DNA of 21,886 bases, taken from positions 1 through 21,886 of the forward strand of contig CAJWGZ010000009.1 in the NCBI GenBank assembly GCA_913041075.1, given 5' to 3'. Made by a program: the position numbers and the translations under genes. The notes beneath the pieces were generated by a model that was given only the letters and a program-made list of their open reading frames with translations, had not been told where the DNA came from and ran no database searches. This document shows, one piece after another, positions 14,876 to 21,886 of this stretch. Numbering within the stretch: position 1 is the stretch's first letter; each line of letters opens with the position of its first letter. The DNA is from an uncultured Fidelibacterota bacterium. Its GTDB lineage: Bacteria; Fidelibacterota; Marinisomatia; Marinisomatales; TCS55.

Positions 14876-17278
14876 TTGTTCAAATCCTTGCCACTTTCAT
14901 TTTTATTATTATCCATTCTATATGCTCAGGAACTGTATGATCCTTATACAGTTCATTCTCTGAATATTGAATTTTATAACCCTGCCTATGATTCGATTCT
15001 GCAGGCTAGGTGGGATGTGGATGATAAGACTTACGAACTGTCTGACATTACTGTCAATGGTGTGACTTACGATAGCGTAGGCGCTAGGTATAAAGGAAAT
15101 TCCACCTTTTTTTTAGCTAGGGAAACAGTTAACCCCAAGTTTCCATTCAATATTGATGTAGAGCATGTTCATAACGACCAGGATGTAATGGGTTATGAAA
15201 AACTGAAATTATCTAACGCTTTGTTTGATGTTACTTTCGTTAAGGAAACCCTTGGCTATCTTTCAGAGGGACTTTATTTACCGACTCCTCAGGTTGGATA
15301 CATGGATGTATCTGTTAATGGCTCGCATATGGGCCTTTACGTGAACGTAGAGTCGATCAACAAACAGTTTTTACGCAAACACTTTGGTAATGATCAAGGT
15401 ACTTTTTTTAAGTGTGAGCCGCAATTTCATTTTGGTGAGGATTATTTAGCCGGGCCTGACCTGAAATGGTATGGTCCCGATTCCAATGCCTATGTCTACC
15501 AGAAAGGGTATGAAATGAAATCAGATCATGGCTGGACTGATCTACTGGAGTTGATCTATACGCTTAACTACAATATTGACAACATTGAAGAAGTATTAAA
15601 TGTTGATCGTGTCCTCTGGTTTTTTGCCGCCTCAACAGTTATGCCCGACTTGGACAACTATTTTTGGTTTGTACCGCATAATTTCTATTTGTATAAAAAT
15701 GCCAGCGGCCAGTTTGAAATCATTCCCTGGGATAAGGATCACACGTTTGGGAATGCCTTGATAAATGTAATTAATGATGCAGGGGGAAATATTTACTGGA
15801 TTTATCATTACGATCCATTCGATTTCGAAAATAACACTGATCGTCCCTTGTTCAGTAAATTGATACAGGTCCCACTATATAAGCTCATCTATACCGCACA
15901 TCTGCGGACAATCATTGAAGATATATATAATGTAGATTATATTTATAACTGGGCTACAGAGATTCAGGATAGTATAGAATCATATGCTGCTGCTGATCCA
16001 AATCTCTTTTTCCCGTTTTTATTTGGTGATTATTTTCGATTCAATGTCGATAATTTTCTGGATTCATGGGGTTTTCAATTTTGCGGTATAACCTCCACGG
16101 TCGAGCCAAGGCTGGCTTATTTATCGAATCATGAAGAAATCGTGAAAACACCCCCTGTCATTTCCAGTGTTACCCAAGACAATCTGATGCCAGCCCCGGG
16201 TGATACAGTGTTTATTAACACCGTGGTCGAGAATGCAACCCAGGTGGAATTAATGGTAACTACCAGCCCCTATGGTGCTCATTTTGAAAGTGTGGAGATG
16301 CATGATGATGGGATCCACCAGGATGGAGGTGCAGATGATCAGGTCTACGGTGCCTACATTCCCTATTTTTCTAATGGAATTCATGTAAAATATTATATAA
16401 GGGCACGGGATAATGATGCAGTTATACTTGAACCACAAAAAGCAGAAAGAGTATTTTTTGATTATACAATCGGATCTTCATCTCTTGCTGGATTCACCCC
16501 AACGATAAATGAAATAAATTATCATTCATCTGATAACTTTAATCCTGAAGATTGGGTTGAGATTTATAATCCAACAGATTCAATATTTGATATGAGCGAT
16601 TGGGAATTTAAGGATGAGTCGGATGACCATATTTTTACTATTCCTCAGGGTACCCTGTTGGATCCAAATGAATATCTAGTATTGTGCAAGGATACGGCTG
16701 CTTTTAAGGATTACTTTCCAGGCGTTCATTCATATTTAGGCGATCTCGGGTATGGACTCAGTGGCGGCGGGGAACTGATCCGTCTGTATGATAATAGTGG
16801 GTTTTTAGTTGACTCATTAACATATGATGATGATGAACCTTGGCCATCAGAACCTGACGGAAATGGGCCCACGCTTGAGCTAACCAACCCTTTTCAGGAT
16901 AATGGACATTTTTCTTACTGGTCAGCATCTGTTAATTATGGCACCCCAGGTGCGGTAAATAGTAATTATCTTGGTAAAATAACGGCTAGTACTTTGCCGG
17001 AAGGCTTCCGATTGTATCAAAATTACCCCAATCCATTTAACCCAGTTACAAATATCATGTATCATATCCCTAAAAGAGATGCTGCTATTGTGAAAATATT
17101 TGATGCGCTCGGAAGGAAAATAAGGATCTTGGATAGTGGCATTAAAGATTCTGGATATCACACTGTTAGTTGGGATGGTAAAGATAGTTATGGCAAGCAG
17201 GTAAGCGCTGGTATATATCTTTACCAGTTACAGATTGGACAATATGTACAGACTCATAAAATGGTACTGATTAAATAA
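14876..17278 (+). CDS. secreted CotH-kinase-family protein with lamin-tail and T9SS sorting domains
   Basis: This 800-residue protein has a signal peptide (1-18, ending LYAQ). The CotH kinase domain covers about 25-410. RYKGNS at 71-76 is the R-x-(K/R)-G-N-S block. GLYVNVESINKQFLRKHF follows, then VMPDLDNYFW at 255-264, HNFYLYK at 268-274 and IIPWDKDHTFG at 282-292, with D286 and D288 as likely metal ligands. CotH proteins are atypical kinases; Bacillus CotH phosphorylates spore coat proteins. A beta-sandwich (430-530) and a lamin-tail domain (about 540-695, NEINYHSS...DWVEIYNPT) follow. The last segment (711-800, YQNYPNPFNPVT...KMVLIK) is a type A Por-secretion sorting domain. The start is TTG 14876, 26 bp after the previous gene, with no clear Shine-Dalgarno site. 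The native substrate is unknown. Confidence 0.86.
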   Translation: MFKSLPLSFLLLSILYAQELYDPYTVHSLNIEFYNPAYDSILQARWDVDDKTYELSDITVNGVTYDSVGARYKGNSTFFLARETVNPKFPFNIDVEHVHNDQDVMGYEKLKLSNALFDVTFVKETLGYLSEGLYLPTPQVGYMDVSVNGSHMGLYVNVESINKQFLRKHFGNDQGTFFKCEPQFHFGEDYLAGPDLKWYGPDSNAYVYQKGYEMKSDHGWTDLLELIYTLNYNIDNIEEVLNVDRVLWFFAASTVMPDLDNYFWFVPHNFYLYKNASGQFEIIPWDKDHTFGNALINVINDAGGNIYWIYHYDPFDFENNTDRPLFSKLIQVPLYKLIYTAHLRTIIEDIYNVDYIYNWATEIQDSIESYAAADPNLFFPFLFGDYFRFNVDNFLDSWGFQFCGITSTVEPRLAYLSNHEEIVKTPPVISSVTQDNLMPAPGDTVFINTVVENATQVELMVTTSPYGAHFESVEMHDDGIHQDGGADDQVYGAYIPYFSNGIHVKYYIRARDNDAVILEPQKAERVFFDYTIGSSSLAGFTPTINEINYHSSDNFNPEDWVEIYNPTDSIFDMSDWEFKDESDDHIFTIPQGTLLDPNEYLVLCKDTAAFKDYFPGVHSYLGDLGYGLSGGGELIRLYDNSGFLVDSLTYDDDEPWPSEPDGNGPTLELTNPFQDNGHFSYWSASVNYGTPGAVNSNYLGKITASTLPEGFRLYQNYPNPFNPVTNIMYHIPKRDAAIVKIFDALGRKIRILDSGIKDSGYHTVSWDGKDSYGKQVSAGIYLYQLQIGQYVQTHKMVLIK

Positions 17279-17327
17279 ATTTTCGTAATGATCCAATAGT
17301 GAGCCATAACAGCTGAGGAATTACCAA

Positions 17328-17801
17328 ATGAAGACAATGAAAAATTGGCTGGATGAGTATGGTGAAAGCCATCAAAATCCAGTAAACAAGAAGATTCACT
17401 GGGTTTGCGTCCCCGCTATAATGTTCAGTGTTGTTGGTTTGTGGTGGTCCATACCACATGGATATATGCCAAATATTAGTGATAATCTTCAGTTAAACTG
17501 GGCTATTGTTATTACGATTTTCATACTACTGTATTATTTACGTCAATCCTTGTTAATGGCTGTTGGTATGATCATTATTGGCTTTGCTCTTTTAGCTGGC
17601 AATTATTATTTAGCCACAAATTTTCAAATACCATTATGGAAAATTTCACTAATAACTTTTGTGGTAGCATGGATAGGTCAGTTTATTGGACATAAAATCG
17701 AGGGAAAAAAGCCATCATTCTTTCAAGATATTCAATTTCTCCTTATTGGCCCAGCATGGTTATTATCATTTATATATAATAAGCTTGGGATCAAATATTA
17801 A
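17328..17801 (+). CDS. Mpo1-like 2-hydroxy fatty acid dioxygenase (DUF962)
   Basis: This 157-residue membrane protein has four hydrophobic helices. The family pattern is present: WLDEYGESHQNPVNKKIHW at the N-terminus with H15 and H24, and WIGQFIGHKIEGKKPSFFQD after the third helix with H122. It ends in LLIGPAWLLSFIY. In yeast Mpo1 (YGL010w) the conserved histidines hold Fe2+, and the enzyme shortens 2-hydroxy fatty acids by one carbon in alpha-oxidation. Bacterial members are mostly uncharacterised and the same role is inferred. GAGGA lies 8 bases before ATG 17328, and ATG 17337 is an alternative. It is separate from the CotH gene (49-bp gap) and from yaaA. Confidence 0.85.
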   Translation: MKTMKNWLDEYGESHQNPVNKKIHWVCVPAIMFSVVGLWWSIPHGYMPNISDNLQLNWAIVITIFILLYYLRQSLLMAVGMIIIGFALLAGNYYLATNFQIPLWKISLITFVVAWIGQFIGHKIEGKKPSFFQDIQFLLIGPAWLLSFIYNKLGIKY

Positions 17802-17906
17802 TTAAGTAATTTAATTTGCGATGCAGTTTATATAAACACTGCGTCACAAATGCATCATTTTGTTGTAATTTTTCAGCCAGATAATAAAAAACGATTAAGG
17901 AAAAAA

Positions 17907-18674
17907 ATGATAGCAGTTATATCCCCCGCAAAAAAACTAAACTTTGATGCAGCATCGCCTATAAAAGCATTCTCAGAATGTGATTTCCTTGATAATGCAA
18001 AAACTCTTGTGAGACAGGTCAAGGACTATTCCTTTGATGAGATCATGAATTTGATGGGTGTCAGTGAAAATATCGCGGATTTGACAGTCCAGCGCTTCAA
18101 TGATTGGAATTTGCCATTTACTGAAAATAATGCGAAACAGGCTGCACTGGCATTTAACGGCGATACCTATACTGGCCTTGAAGCAAATACATTCAGTGAT
18201 GATGAGTTCGAATATGCACAGGATCATTTACGTATTTTATCCGGTCTTTATGGATTACTTCGCCCCTTGGACTTGATTCAGCCTTACCGGTTAGAAATGG
18301 GTACAAAAATGGATAATCAAATGGGAAAAAATCTTTATGACTTTTGGGGTAGTAAAATTGCTGAAGGGTTGCAAAAAGCAATAAAAGATCATGGTAGTAA
18401 GTACATTATTAATTGTGCTTCAGATGAATATTTTAAAGCGGTAGATCTGAAGGCTTTGGATACAACTGTTGTAAAACCTGTCTTCAAGGATGTGAAAAAT
18501 GGCATACCAAAGGTAATTTCATTTTTTGCCAAACGAGCCAGAGGTATGCTGGCCAAGTACATCATCAAGAACAGGGTGGATAATATTGATGAACTACATG
18601 ATTTTAACGAGAGTGGTTATGAATTCCATCATGAGCTATCCAATGATAAAGAACTGGTATATATACGTAGTTAG
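17907..18674 (+). CDS. yaaA: peroxide stress protein YaaA (DUF328)
   Basis: This is a 255-residue cytoplasmic protein; E. coli YaaA has 258. It begins MIAVISPAKKLNFDA, the family start. It continues with RFNDWNLPF, AFNGDTYTGLEA, HLRILSGLYGLLRPLDLIQPYRLEMGTK, NCASDEYFK and a basic SFFAKRARGMLAKYII helix near the C-terminus. In E. coli YaaA lowers intracellular free iron and DNA damage during hydrogen peroxide stress and binds DNA. The frame is open back to 17850, but those 19 residues (starting HHFVVIFQ after the first Met) do not fit the family. ATG 17907 has AAGG at 17897-17900 and gives the expected length, so it is taken as the start. The 105 bp upstream (17802-17906) probably carry its own promoter. 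Confidence 0.93.
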   Translation: MIAVISPAKKLNFDAASPIKAFSECDFLDNAKTLVRQVKDYSFDEIMNLMGVSENIADLTVQRFNDWNLPFTENNAKQAALAFNGDTYTGLEANTFSDDEFEYAQDHLRILSGLYGLLRPLDLIQPYRLEMGTKMDNQMGKNLYDFWGSKIAEGLQKAIKDHGSKYIINCASDEYFKAVDLKALDTTVVKPVFKDVKNGIPKVISFFAKRARGMLAKYIIKNRVDNIDELHDFNESGYEFHHELSNDKELVYIRS

Positions 18675-18731
18675 CCATACCGAAAAGAGTTTCTTTCATA
18701 TATATTAATTCCAGAATTGTTATGAAATAAA

Positions 18732-19019
18732 ATGGACCTTTCGCAATTCAAGGAATCACTCAACAAAAGTAGACCGAATGGTTTAACAAAATTATTGGAA
18801 GCACTCTGGTATGATGGTTCTGGTGATTGGGAAAAGGCTCATGAGATAACTCAGGAAATACACTCTGAAAACGCTGCAGAAGTACATGCCTATTTGCATA
18901 GAAAAGAAGGGGATAAATGGAATGCTAACTATTGGTATGAAAGAGCCCATAAACCATTTTGTGATGCGACACTGGATAAGGAGTGGCAGGCGCTTGTAAA
19001 GAAATTATTAGTAAATTGA
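18732..19019 (+). CDS. conserved hypothetical protein with HAYLHRKEGD motif
   Basis: This 95-residue soluble protein is found, as far as I recall, in many bacteria without an assigned function. Its conserved features are EALWYDGSGDWEKAHEI (about 23-39), HAYLHRKEGDKWNANYWYER (52-71) and ATLDKEWQALVKKLL near the end. The pattern of Trp/Tyr and His-Arg-Lys-Glu in two helices looks like a small helical repeat (TPR-like) fold, but I cannot prove it. It follows yaaA by 57 bp with only a weak A-rich ribosome site. Confidence 0.65.
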   Translation: MDLSQFKESLNKSRPNGLTKLLEALWYDGSGDWEKAHEITQEIHSENAAEVHAYLHRKEGDKWNANYWYERAHKPFCDATLDKEWQALVKKLLVN

Positions 19020-19055
19020 ATGAAACAAAAATTATTCAAAGATTAATAATATACT

Positions 19056-19373
19056 ATGACTGTTAAGCCAATGCATTACAAATGTATCCATGTACAGAAA
19101 GCACAGGAATTACTAAATGATCCTGGTACGGTAATTGTTGATATTAGGGATAAGGTATCATTTCAGGCTGGCAATATTCCTAATTCCATCAACCTTTCAA
19201 ATGAAGATATTGTTGATTTTCTTGATTCTACAGATCGCAAGGCACCTTTACTGATCTATTGTTATCATGGTATTAATAGTAAAGATGCAGCTGAATATTT
19301 TGTAAATAATGGATTTCATACTGTTTTTAGTCTTGATGGTGGGTATTCTGAATTTTCTCAGCAGAAGCTCTGA
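19056..19373 (+). CDS. single-domain rhodanese, GlpE-like thiosulfate sulfurtransferase
   Basis: This 105-residue cytoplasmic protein has one rhodanese domain. The active-site loop is IYCYHGINSKDAA with C69, the same length as the E. coli GlpE loop CYHGNSS. Upstream lie VIVDIRDKVSFQAGNIPNSINL, the CH2A-type D-x-R and I-x-x-S motif, and downstream GFHTVFSLDGGYSEF. Such enzymes take sulfane sulfur from thiosulfate or similar donors and pass it to cyanide or thiols. The name GlpE is withheld because this gene is not linked to glycerol metabolism. ATG 19056 lacks a good Shine-Dalgarno site, and ATG 19071 (Met6) is an alternative. The thiol-oxidoreductase gene follows 20 bp later. Confidence 0.85.
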   Translation: MTVKPMHYKCIHVQKAQELLNDPGTVIVDIRDKVSFQAGNIPNSINLSNEDIVDFLDSTDRKAPLLIYCYHGINSKDAAEYFVNNGFHTVFSLDGGYSEFSQQKL

Positions 19374-19393
19374 TAAATATCACCGGATTTATT

Positions 19394-19744
19394 GTGGATG
19401 AATTCGAAAACCGTCCCTTGCTCATTTATGATGGAGAATGTGAATTTTGTGTCAAATGGGCTCATAAATTCAAAGTAATGGCTGGTAAGTACATTACATT
19501 TATTCCCTTACAAAATTTGCCGGTAAACTATGAATACGCAACTCGAGCAGCCTGTCTAAAATCTGTGCAATATATTGATATTGATAATCGCATTTCTAAA
19601 GGTGCCGAAGCAGTTTTCCAATTGTTTCACACAGCAAAAAAAGGGTCATTTTTACTTACCTGTTACAGACGAATACCAATTTTTAGATTTCTTACGGAAT
19701 ATGTTTATAGCTTGGTAGCAAGAAATCGCCACTTATTTTCGTAA
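19394..19744 (+). CDS. DCC-family (DUF393/YuxK-like) thiol-disulfide oxidoreductase
   Basis: This 116-residue protein has the family-defining motif YDGECEFCVKWA, giving D13, G14 and the cysteine pair C16/C19 of the DxxCxxC type. The strand ITFIPLQNL follows, then GAEAVFQLFHTA and a hydrophobic C-terminal helix region (IPIFRFLTEYVYSLVARNRHLF). DCC proteins have a thioredoxin-like fold and are thought to reduce or form disulfides, with no known partner. The start is GTG 19394 because no ATG is in frame before the motif. It is in line with the rhodanese gene upstream and only 10 bp from the epoxide hydrolase downstream. Confidence 0.87.
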   Translation: MDEFENRPLLIYDGECEFCVKWAHKFKVMAGKYITFIPLQNLPVNYEYATRAACLKSVQYIDIDNRISKGAEAVFQLFHTAKKGSFLLTCYRRIPIFRFLTEYVYSLVARNRHLFS

Positions 19745-19754
19745 ACACTTGGTT

Positions 19755-20774
19755 ATGTTAGTGGATCTAATCCAAAATCATCGAAAATCATTCAAAATAA
19801 TAATCATAAATTTGATTGTTAGTTTATCTATACTGTTTGCAATGAATAATCAGAATAGCGTTAAAGAAGTCATTGTCAATGACGAGTGGTTTGCAGAAGT
19901 ACAAATCGGCGAATACACGTTGAATTGCCGGATTGCAGGAATGGAGAACGATGGTGAAACGATTATATTACTACATGGTTTTCCGGAAACATCCTATATG
20001 TGGATTAACCTGATGAAAGTACTGGCAGAAAAAGGATATCGTGTAATTGCCCCTGACCAGCGGGGCTATAGTCCGAATGCCAGACCAACCTTTATCAAAG
20101 AATATTCACTCAAACATACTTCCAGTGATGTTCTCGCGATCGCAAATGCATATAATTTGCAACGCTTTCACTTAGTTGGCCATGATTGGGGAGCTTCCGT
20201 CGGCTGGGCATTCGTAGCTGAGTACCCTGAAAGATTATATAGCTGGACATCATTATCTATACCTCATATGAAAGCATTCCAGGAAGCATATCGATCAGAT
20301 TTTGATCAACAGAGAAGAAGTAAATACATTGGCTTTTTTAATATGCCATTTTTCCCTGAATTGTATTTGTCATTCAATGACTATAATAATCTGAAAAATA
20401 TCTGGCGTGCCCATGGTGACGAGGAAAAAGAAGCCTATTTATCCGTATTCCGCCAAAGCGGTGCCTTGCGCTCAGCATTAAACTGGTACAGGGCCAATAT
20501 CGGCAGGCGCCGGAATCCCAGTGATCATATTAATTTTGGTATTGTTAGAGTACCTACATTATTCATCTGGGGGAACATGGATATGGCCATTGGTAGAAAG
20601 TCTATTGACTTGAATGAACAATATATGGCTGGCCCCTACAATTTTTTGGAATTATATGTTGGTCACTGGTTGATCCAGGAATCATTTGATGATGTATCAA
20701 AAGCTATAATAAACCATATTAAAACGTATTCACTGGTATATTATGAGCCGCAATTAGGAAAGAGGAAAAAATAA
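19755..20774 (+). CDS. membrane-anchored epoxide hydrolase (alpha/beta-hydrolase)
   Basis: Counted from ATG 19755 the protein has 339 residues. An N-terminal hydrophobic anchor or signal segment (about 13-29) precedes an alpha/beta-hydrolase with the epoxide hydrolase set. HGFPET (74-79) gives the oxyanion hole, GHDWGA the nucleophile D144, WGNMDMAIG the acid D276, and VGHWLIQES the base H304. Both lid tyrosines of soluble epoxide hydrolase have counterparts: Y191 in SKYIGFF, and Y245 in LNWYRAN. The enzyme is expected to open epoxides to diols. The tyrosines distinguish it from the halide-binding tryptophan set of the dehalogenase at 7733. A TTG at 19749 is also in frame. The gene ends directly at the terminator 20780-20801. 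Confidence 0.86.
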   Translation: MLVDLIQNHRKSFKIIIINLIVSLSILFAMNNQNSVKEVIVNDEWFAEVQIGEYTLNCRIAGMENDGETIILLHGFPETSYMWINLMKVLAEKGYRVIAPDQRGYSPNARPTFIKEYSLKHTSSDVLAIANAYNLQRFHLVGHDWGASVGWAFVAEYPERLYSWTSLSIPHMKAFQEAYRSDFDQQRRSKYIGFFNMPFFPELYLSFNDYNNLKNIWRAHGDEEKEAYLSVFRQSGALRSALNWYRANIGRRRNPSDHINFGIVRVPTLFIWGNMDMAIGRKSIDLNEQYMAGPYNFLELYVGHWLIQESFDDVSKAIINHIKTYSLVYYEPQLGKRKK

Positions 20775-20801
20775 AAAAAGGGCGCTTAAGCGCCCTTTTT
20801 T
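20774..20801. terminator. bidirectional rho-independent terminator
   Basis: The perfect 16-base palindrome GGGCGC-TTAA-GCGCCC (20780-20795) folds into a 6-bp GC stem, with the TTAA as loop. Seven A residues flank it on the left and six T residues on the right, so it terminates on both strands. It lies in the 49-bp gap between the convergent epoxide hydrolase and lipoprotein genes and serves both. Confidence 0.92.
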
Positions 20802-20823
20802 GTTTCAATATTATTTTCTTGTC

Positions 20824-21768
20824 TTATTTACCTCTTCCCCAACGAGAATGCCGCATGAAGCGACGAGCCAGAGCACGGTGGATTTCTATAATCTCCAATT
20901 GTTTAGCAGTGAATACCGCCTGTTTTTCTTCGTGAAATGAAGCGGTAATATCCACAACATTGGTTCTATACTCTTCTGCTGTAAGGTTTATAATACCATT
21001 CACAAAATCATTATGTAGTGATTCCAATGCTTCTTTAAATGATTCTTCTAATAATTCCAAGTTTTGAATTTGCTCTGTGGTCATACCAAGAACATCATAC
21101 ATTTCCTGGCGAATCTTATCAGAATTGCCAGCATGTTTGCCAAAACCACCTTTGCCTCTGCGCCAGTGATCGTCTTTTTCCTTATGCATCGTCTCCAGTA
21201 TTTCTTTCTGATCATCCGTAAGCAGTTTATCCATAGCTGCTCTAAACCATTCCATTAGACCCATCATTTCTAATTGCAATTCCTCTTTTGTCATTGTATC
21301 AGCTCTTAATGCTGTAAGGAGTTCATCCATAACCGTTATCTTATAATCGATCAATACATCGTATTCTGATTCTTGGTCAGCGGTAAGAATGGAGCGGATA
21401 TATTCATCCATGCGCTGATGGTGGCGAAGCCGTTTGTGATGATGATCATTTTCCTCTGAAAACGCTTGTGGATCAAGATCATCAGGTGGAGATAATAATC
21501 TTTCCTTTTGTTCCTCGGTGAGATTCTCTTGCAGATATAAAGCCAATCGCCATAGAGATGCGTTATCAGGGTAATAATCACCGCCATTGCGTAAATGATC
21601 TTTACTATCAGACATTTGCCTGGCAGAAAAACCAAGGTTCTGGTCGAGATCATTGATCAACATATCATAGGCGTAGGGGTCCCCAGAATCGTTTCCGGCC
21701 CCAAAGAAATTTTCACAGCCTGTTGTAAAAAGTAGGCCGATGAATAATATTGGTAGTATTTGTTTCAT
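20824..21768 (-). CDS. Spy/CpxP-like LTxxQ-repeat lipoprotein
   Basis: Counted from the second Met (21768) the protein has 314 residues. The signal peptide ends in LLFTTGC, so C18 is the likely lipidation site, and the protein should sit on the outer face of a membrane. The body is helical and charged with repeated LTxxQ-type motifs (LTEEQ 83, LTADQ 128, LTDDQ 183, MTTEQ 229, FTAKQ 286, and an LTAEE at 262). These are the marks of Spy/CpxP-like periplasmic chaperones and metal-resistance proteins. Spy itself has two such motifs in about 160 residues, so this is a long version. A histidine-rich patch (HHHKRLRHH, 109-117) could bind metal. The first Met at 21783 is rejected because AAGGAG (21775-21780) has ideal 6-base spacing to the second. 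Confidence 0.72.
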   Translation of the reverse strand: MKQILPILFIGLLFTTGCENFFGAGNDSGDPYAYDMLINDLDQNLGFSARQMSDSKDHLRNGGDYYPDNASLWRLALYLQENLTEEQKERLLSPPDDLDPQAFSEENDHHHKRLRHHQRMDEYIRSILTADQESEYDVLIDYKITVMDELLTALRADTMTKEELQLEMMGLMEWFRAAMDKLLTDDQKEILETMHKEKDDHWRRGKGGFGKHAGNSDKIRQEMYDVLGMTTEQIQNLELLEESFKEALESLHNDFVNGIINLTAEEYRTNVVDITASFHEEKQAVFTAKQLEIIEIHRALARRFMRHSRWGRGK

Positions 21769-21886
21769 TATTTTCTCCTTCATTGAATTTAGCCTTTTGA
21801 CTAATAATAAAGAAATAAAGTTAAATTATTATTTTATCGGTATTATTAATATATAATTACTGATTCATGGTGAAGATGAGATTTAT

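Noticed and set aside
17823..17842. Near-palindrome GCAGT...ACTGC around TTTATATAAA before yaaA
   Set aside because: The arms are only 5 bp with a mismatched centre and no T-run follows, so it is neither a convincing terminator nor a clear operator.
17850..17906. Upstream extension of the yaaA frame by 19 residues
   Set aside because: The added residues do not match the family start MIAVISPAKK, and the ATG at 17907 has its own AAGG at suitable distance and gives the expected length.
19749..19754. TTG start two codons before the epoxide hydrolase ATG
   Set aside because: ATG 19755 is nearer to a usual start and nothing in the ribosome-site region favours TTG.
1..21886. CRISPR array, tRNA, insertion sequence or phage cargo
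   Set aside because: No repeated spacer pattern, cloverleaf, transposase frame or terminal repeat was seen on reading through the window.

Overview
The window looks like a moderately AT-rich chromosomal segment from a bacterium of the FCB (Fibrobacteres-Chlorobi-Bacteroidetes) group. Two secreted proteins end in a type A Por-secretion (T9SS) sorting domain with the signature YPNPFNP. Together with diheme cytochromes, frequent weak Shine-Dalgarno sites and GTG/TTG starts, this makes a Marinimicrobia (SAR406), Ignavibacteria or Calditrichaeota-like genome my best guess. That placement is inference. I see no rRNA, tRNA, CRISPR array, insertion sequence or phage gene.

Region 1 (1-5044, minus strand) is a reductive pyrimidine-catabolism operon. 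In transcription order it holds an NCS2-type nucleobase permease, dihydropyrimidinase, beta-ureidopropionase, a PreA-type dihydropyrimidine dehydrogenase subunit and, cut by the window edge, the first 40 codons of a beta-alanine/omega-amino acid:pyruvate aminotransferase. The set covers uptake of uracil or thymine, reduction, ring opening, decarbamoylation and transamination of the beta-amino acid. The PreA has no 4Fe-4S domain and no PreT partner is in view.

Region 2 (5281-8629, plus strand) opens with a divergent intergenic region. It holds an isoprenylcysteine-methyltransferase-like membrane protein, a GH12 endoglucanase carrying a T9SS sorting domain, a thioredoxin-fold protein, a broken TMEM220-like gene (internal amber codon, no start) and a haloalkane dehalogenase of the DhlA/DhmA type.

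Region 3 (8622-17278, plus) holds an M28 carboxypeptidase-Q-like peptidase, a conserved unknown, a LON-domain protein and a 40-residue highly charged small ORF. These are followed by three large exported proteins: a Tat-dependent Gfo/Idh/MocA oxidoreductase, a diheme cytochrome c peroxidase fused to a right-handed beta-helix, and a CotH-kinase/lamin-tail/T9SS-sorting protein. This exported group is the most unusual part of the window.

Region 4 (17328-20774, plus) is a run of small metabolic or stress genes: an Mpo1-like fatty acid dioxygenase, YaaA, a conserved unknown, a GlpE-type rhodanese, a DCC-type thiol oxidoreductase and a membrane-anchored epoxide hydrolase. It closes with a perfect palindromic bidirectional terminator shared with a convergent Spy/CpxP-like lipoprotein gene (20824-21768, minus).
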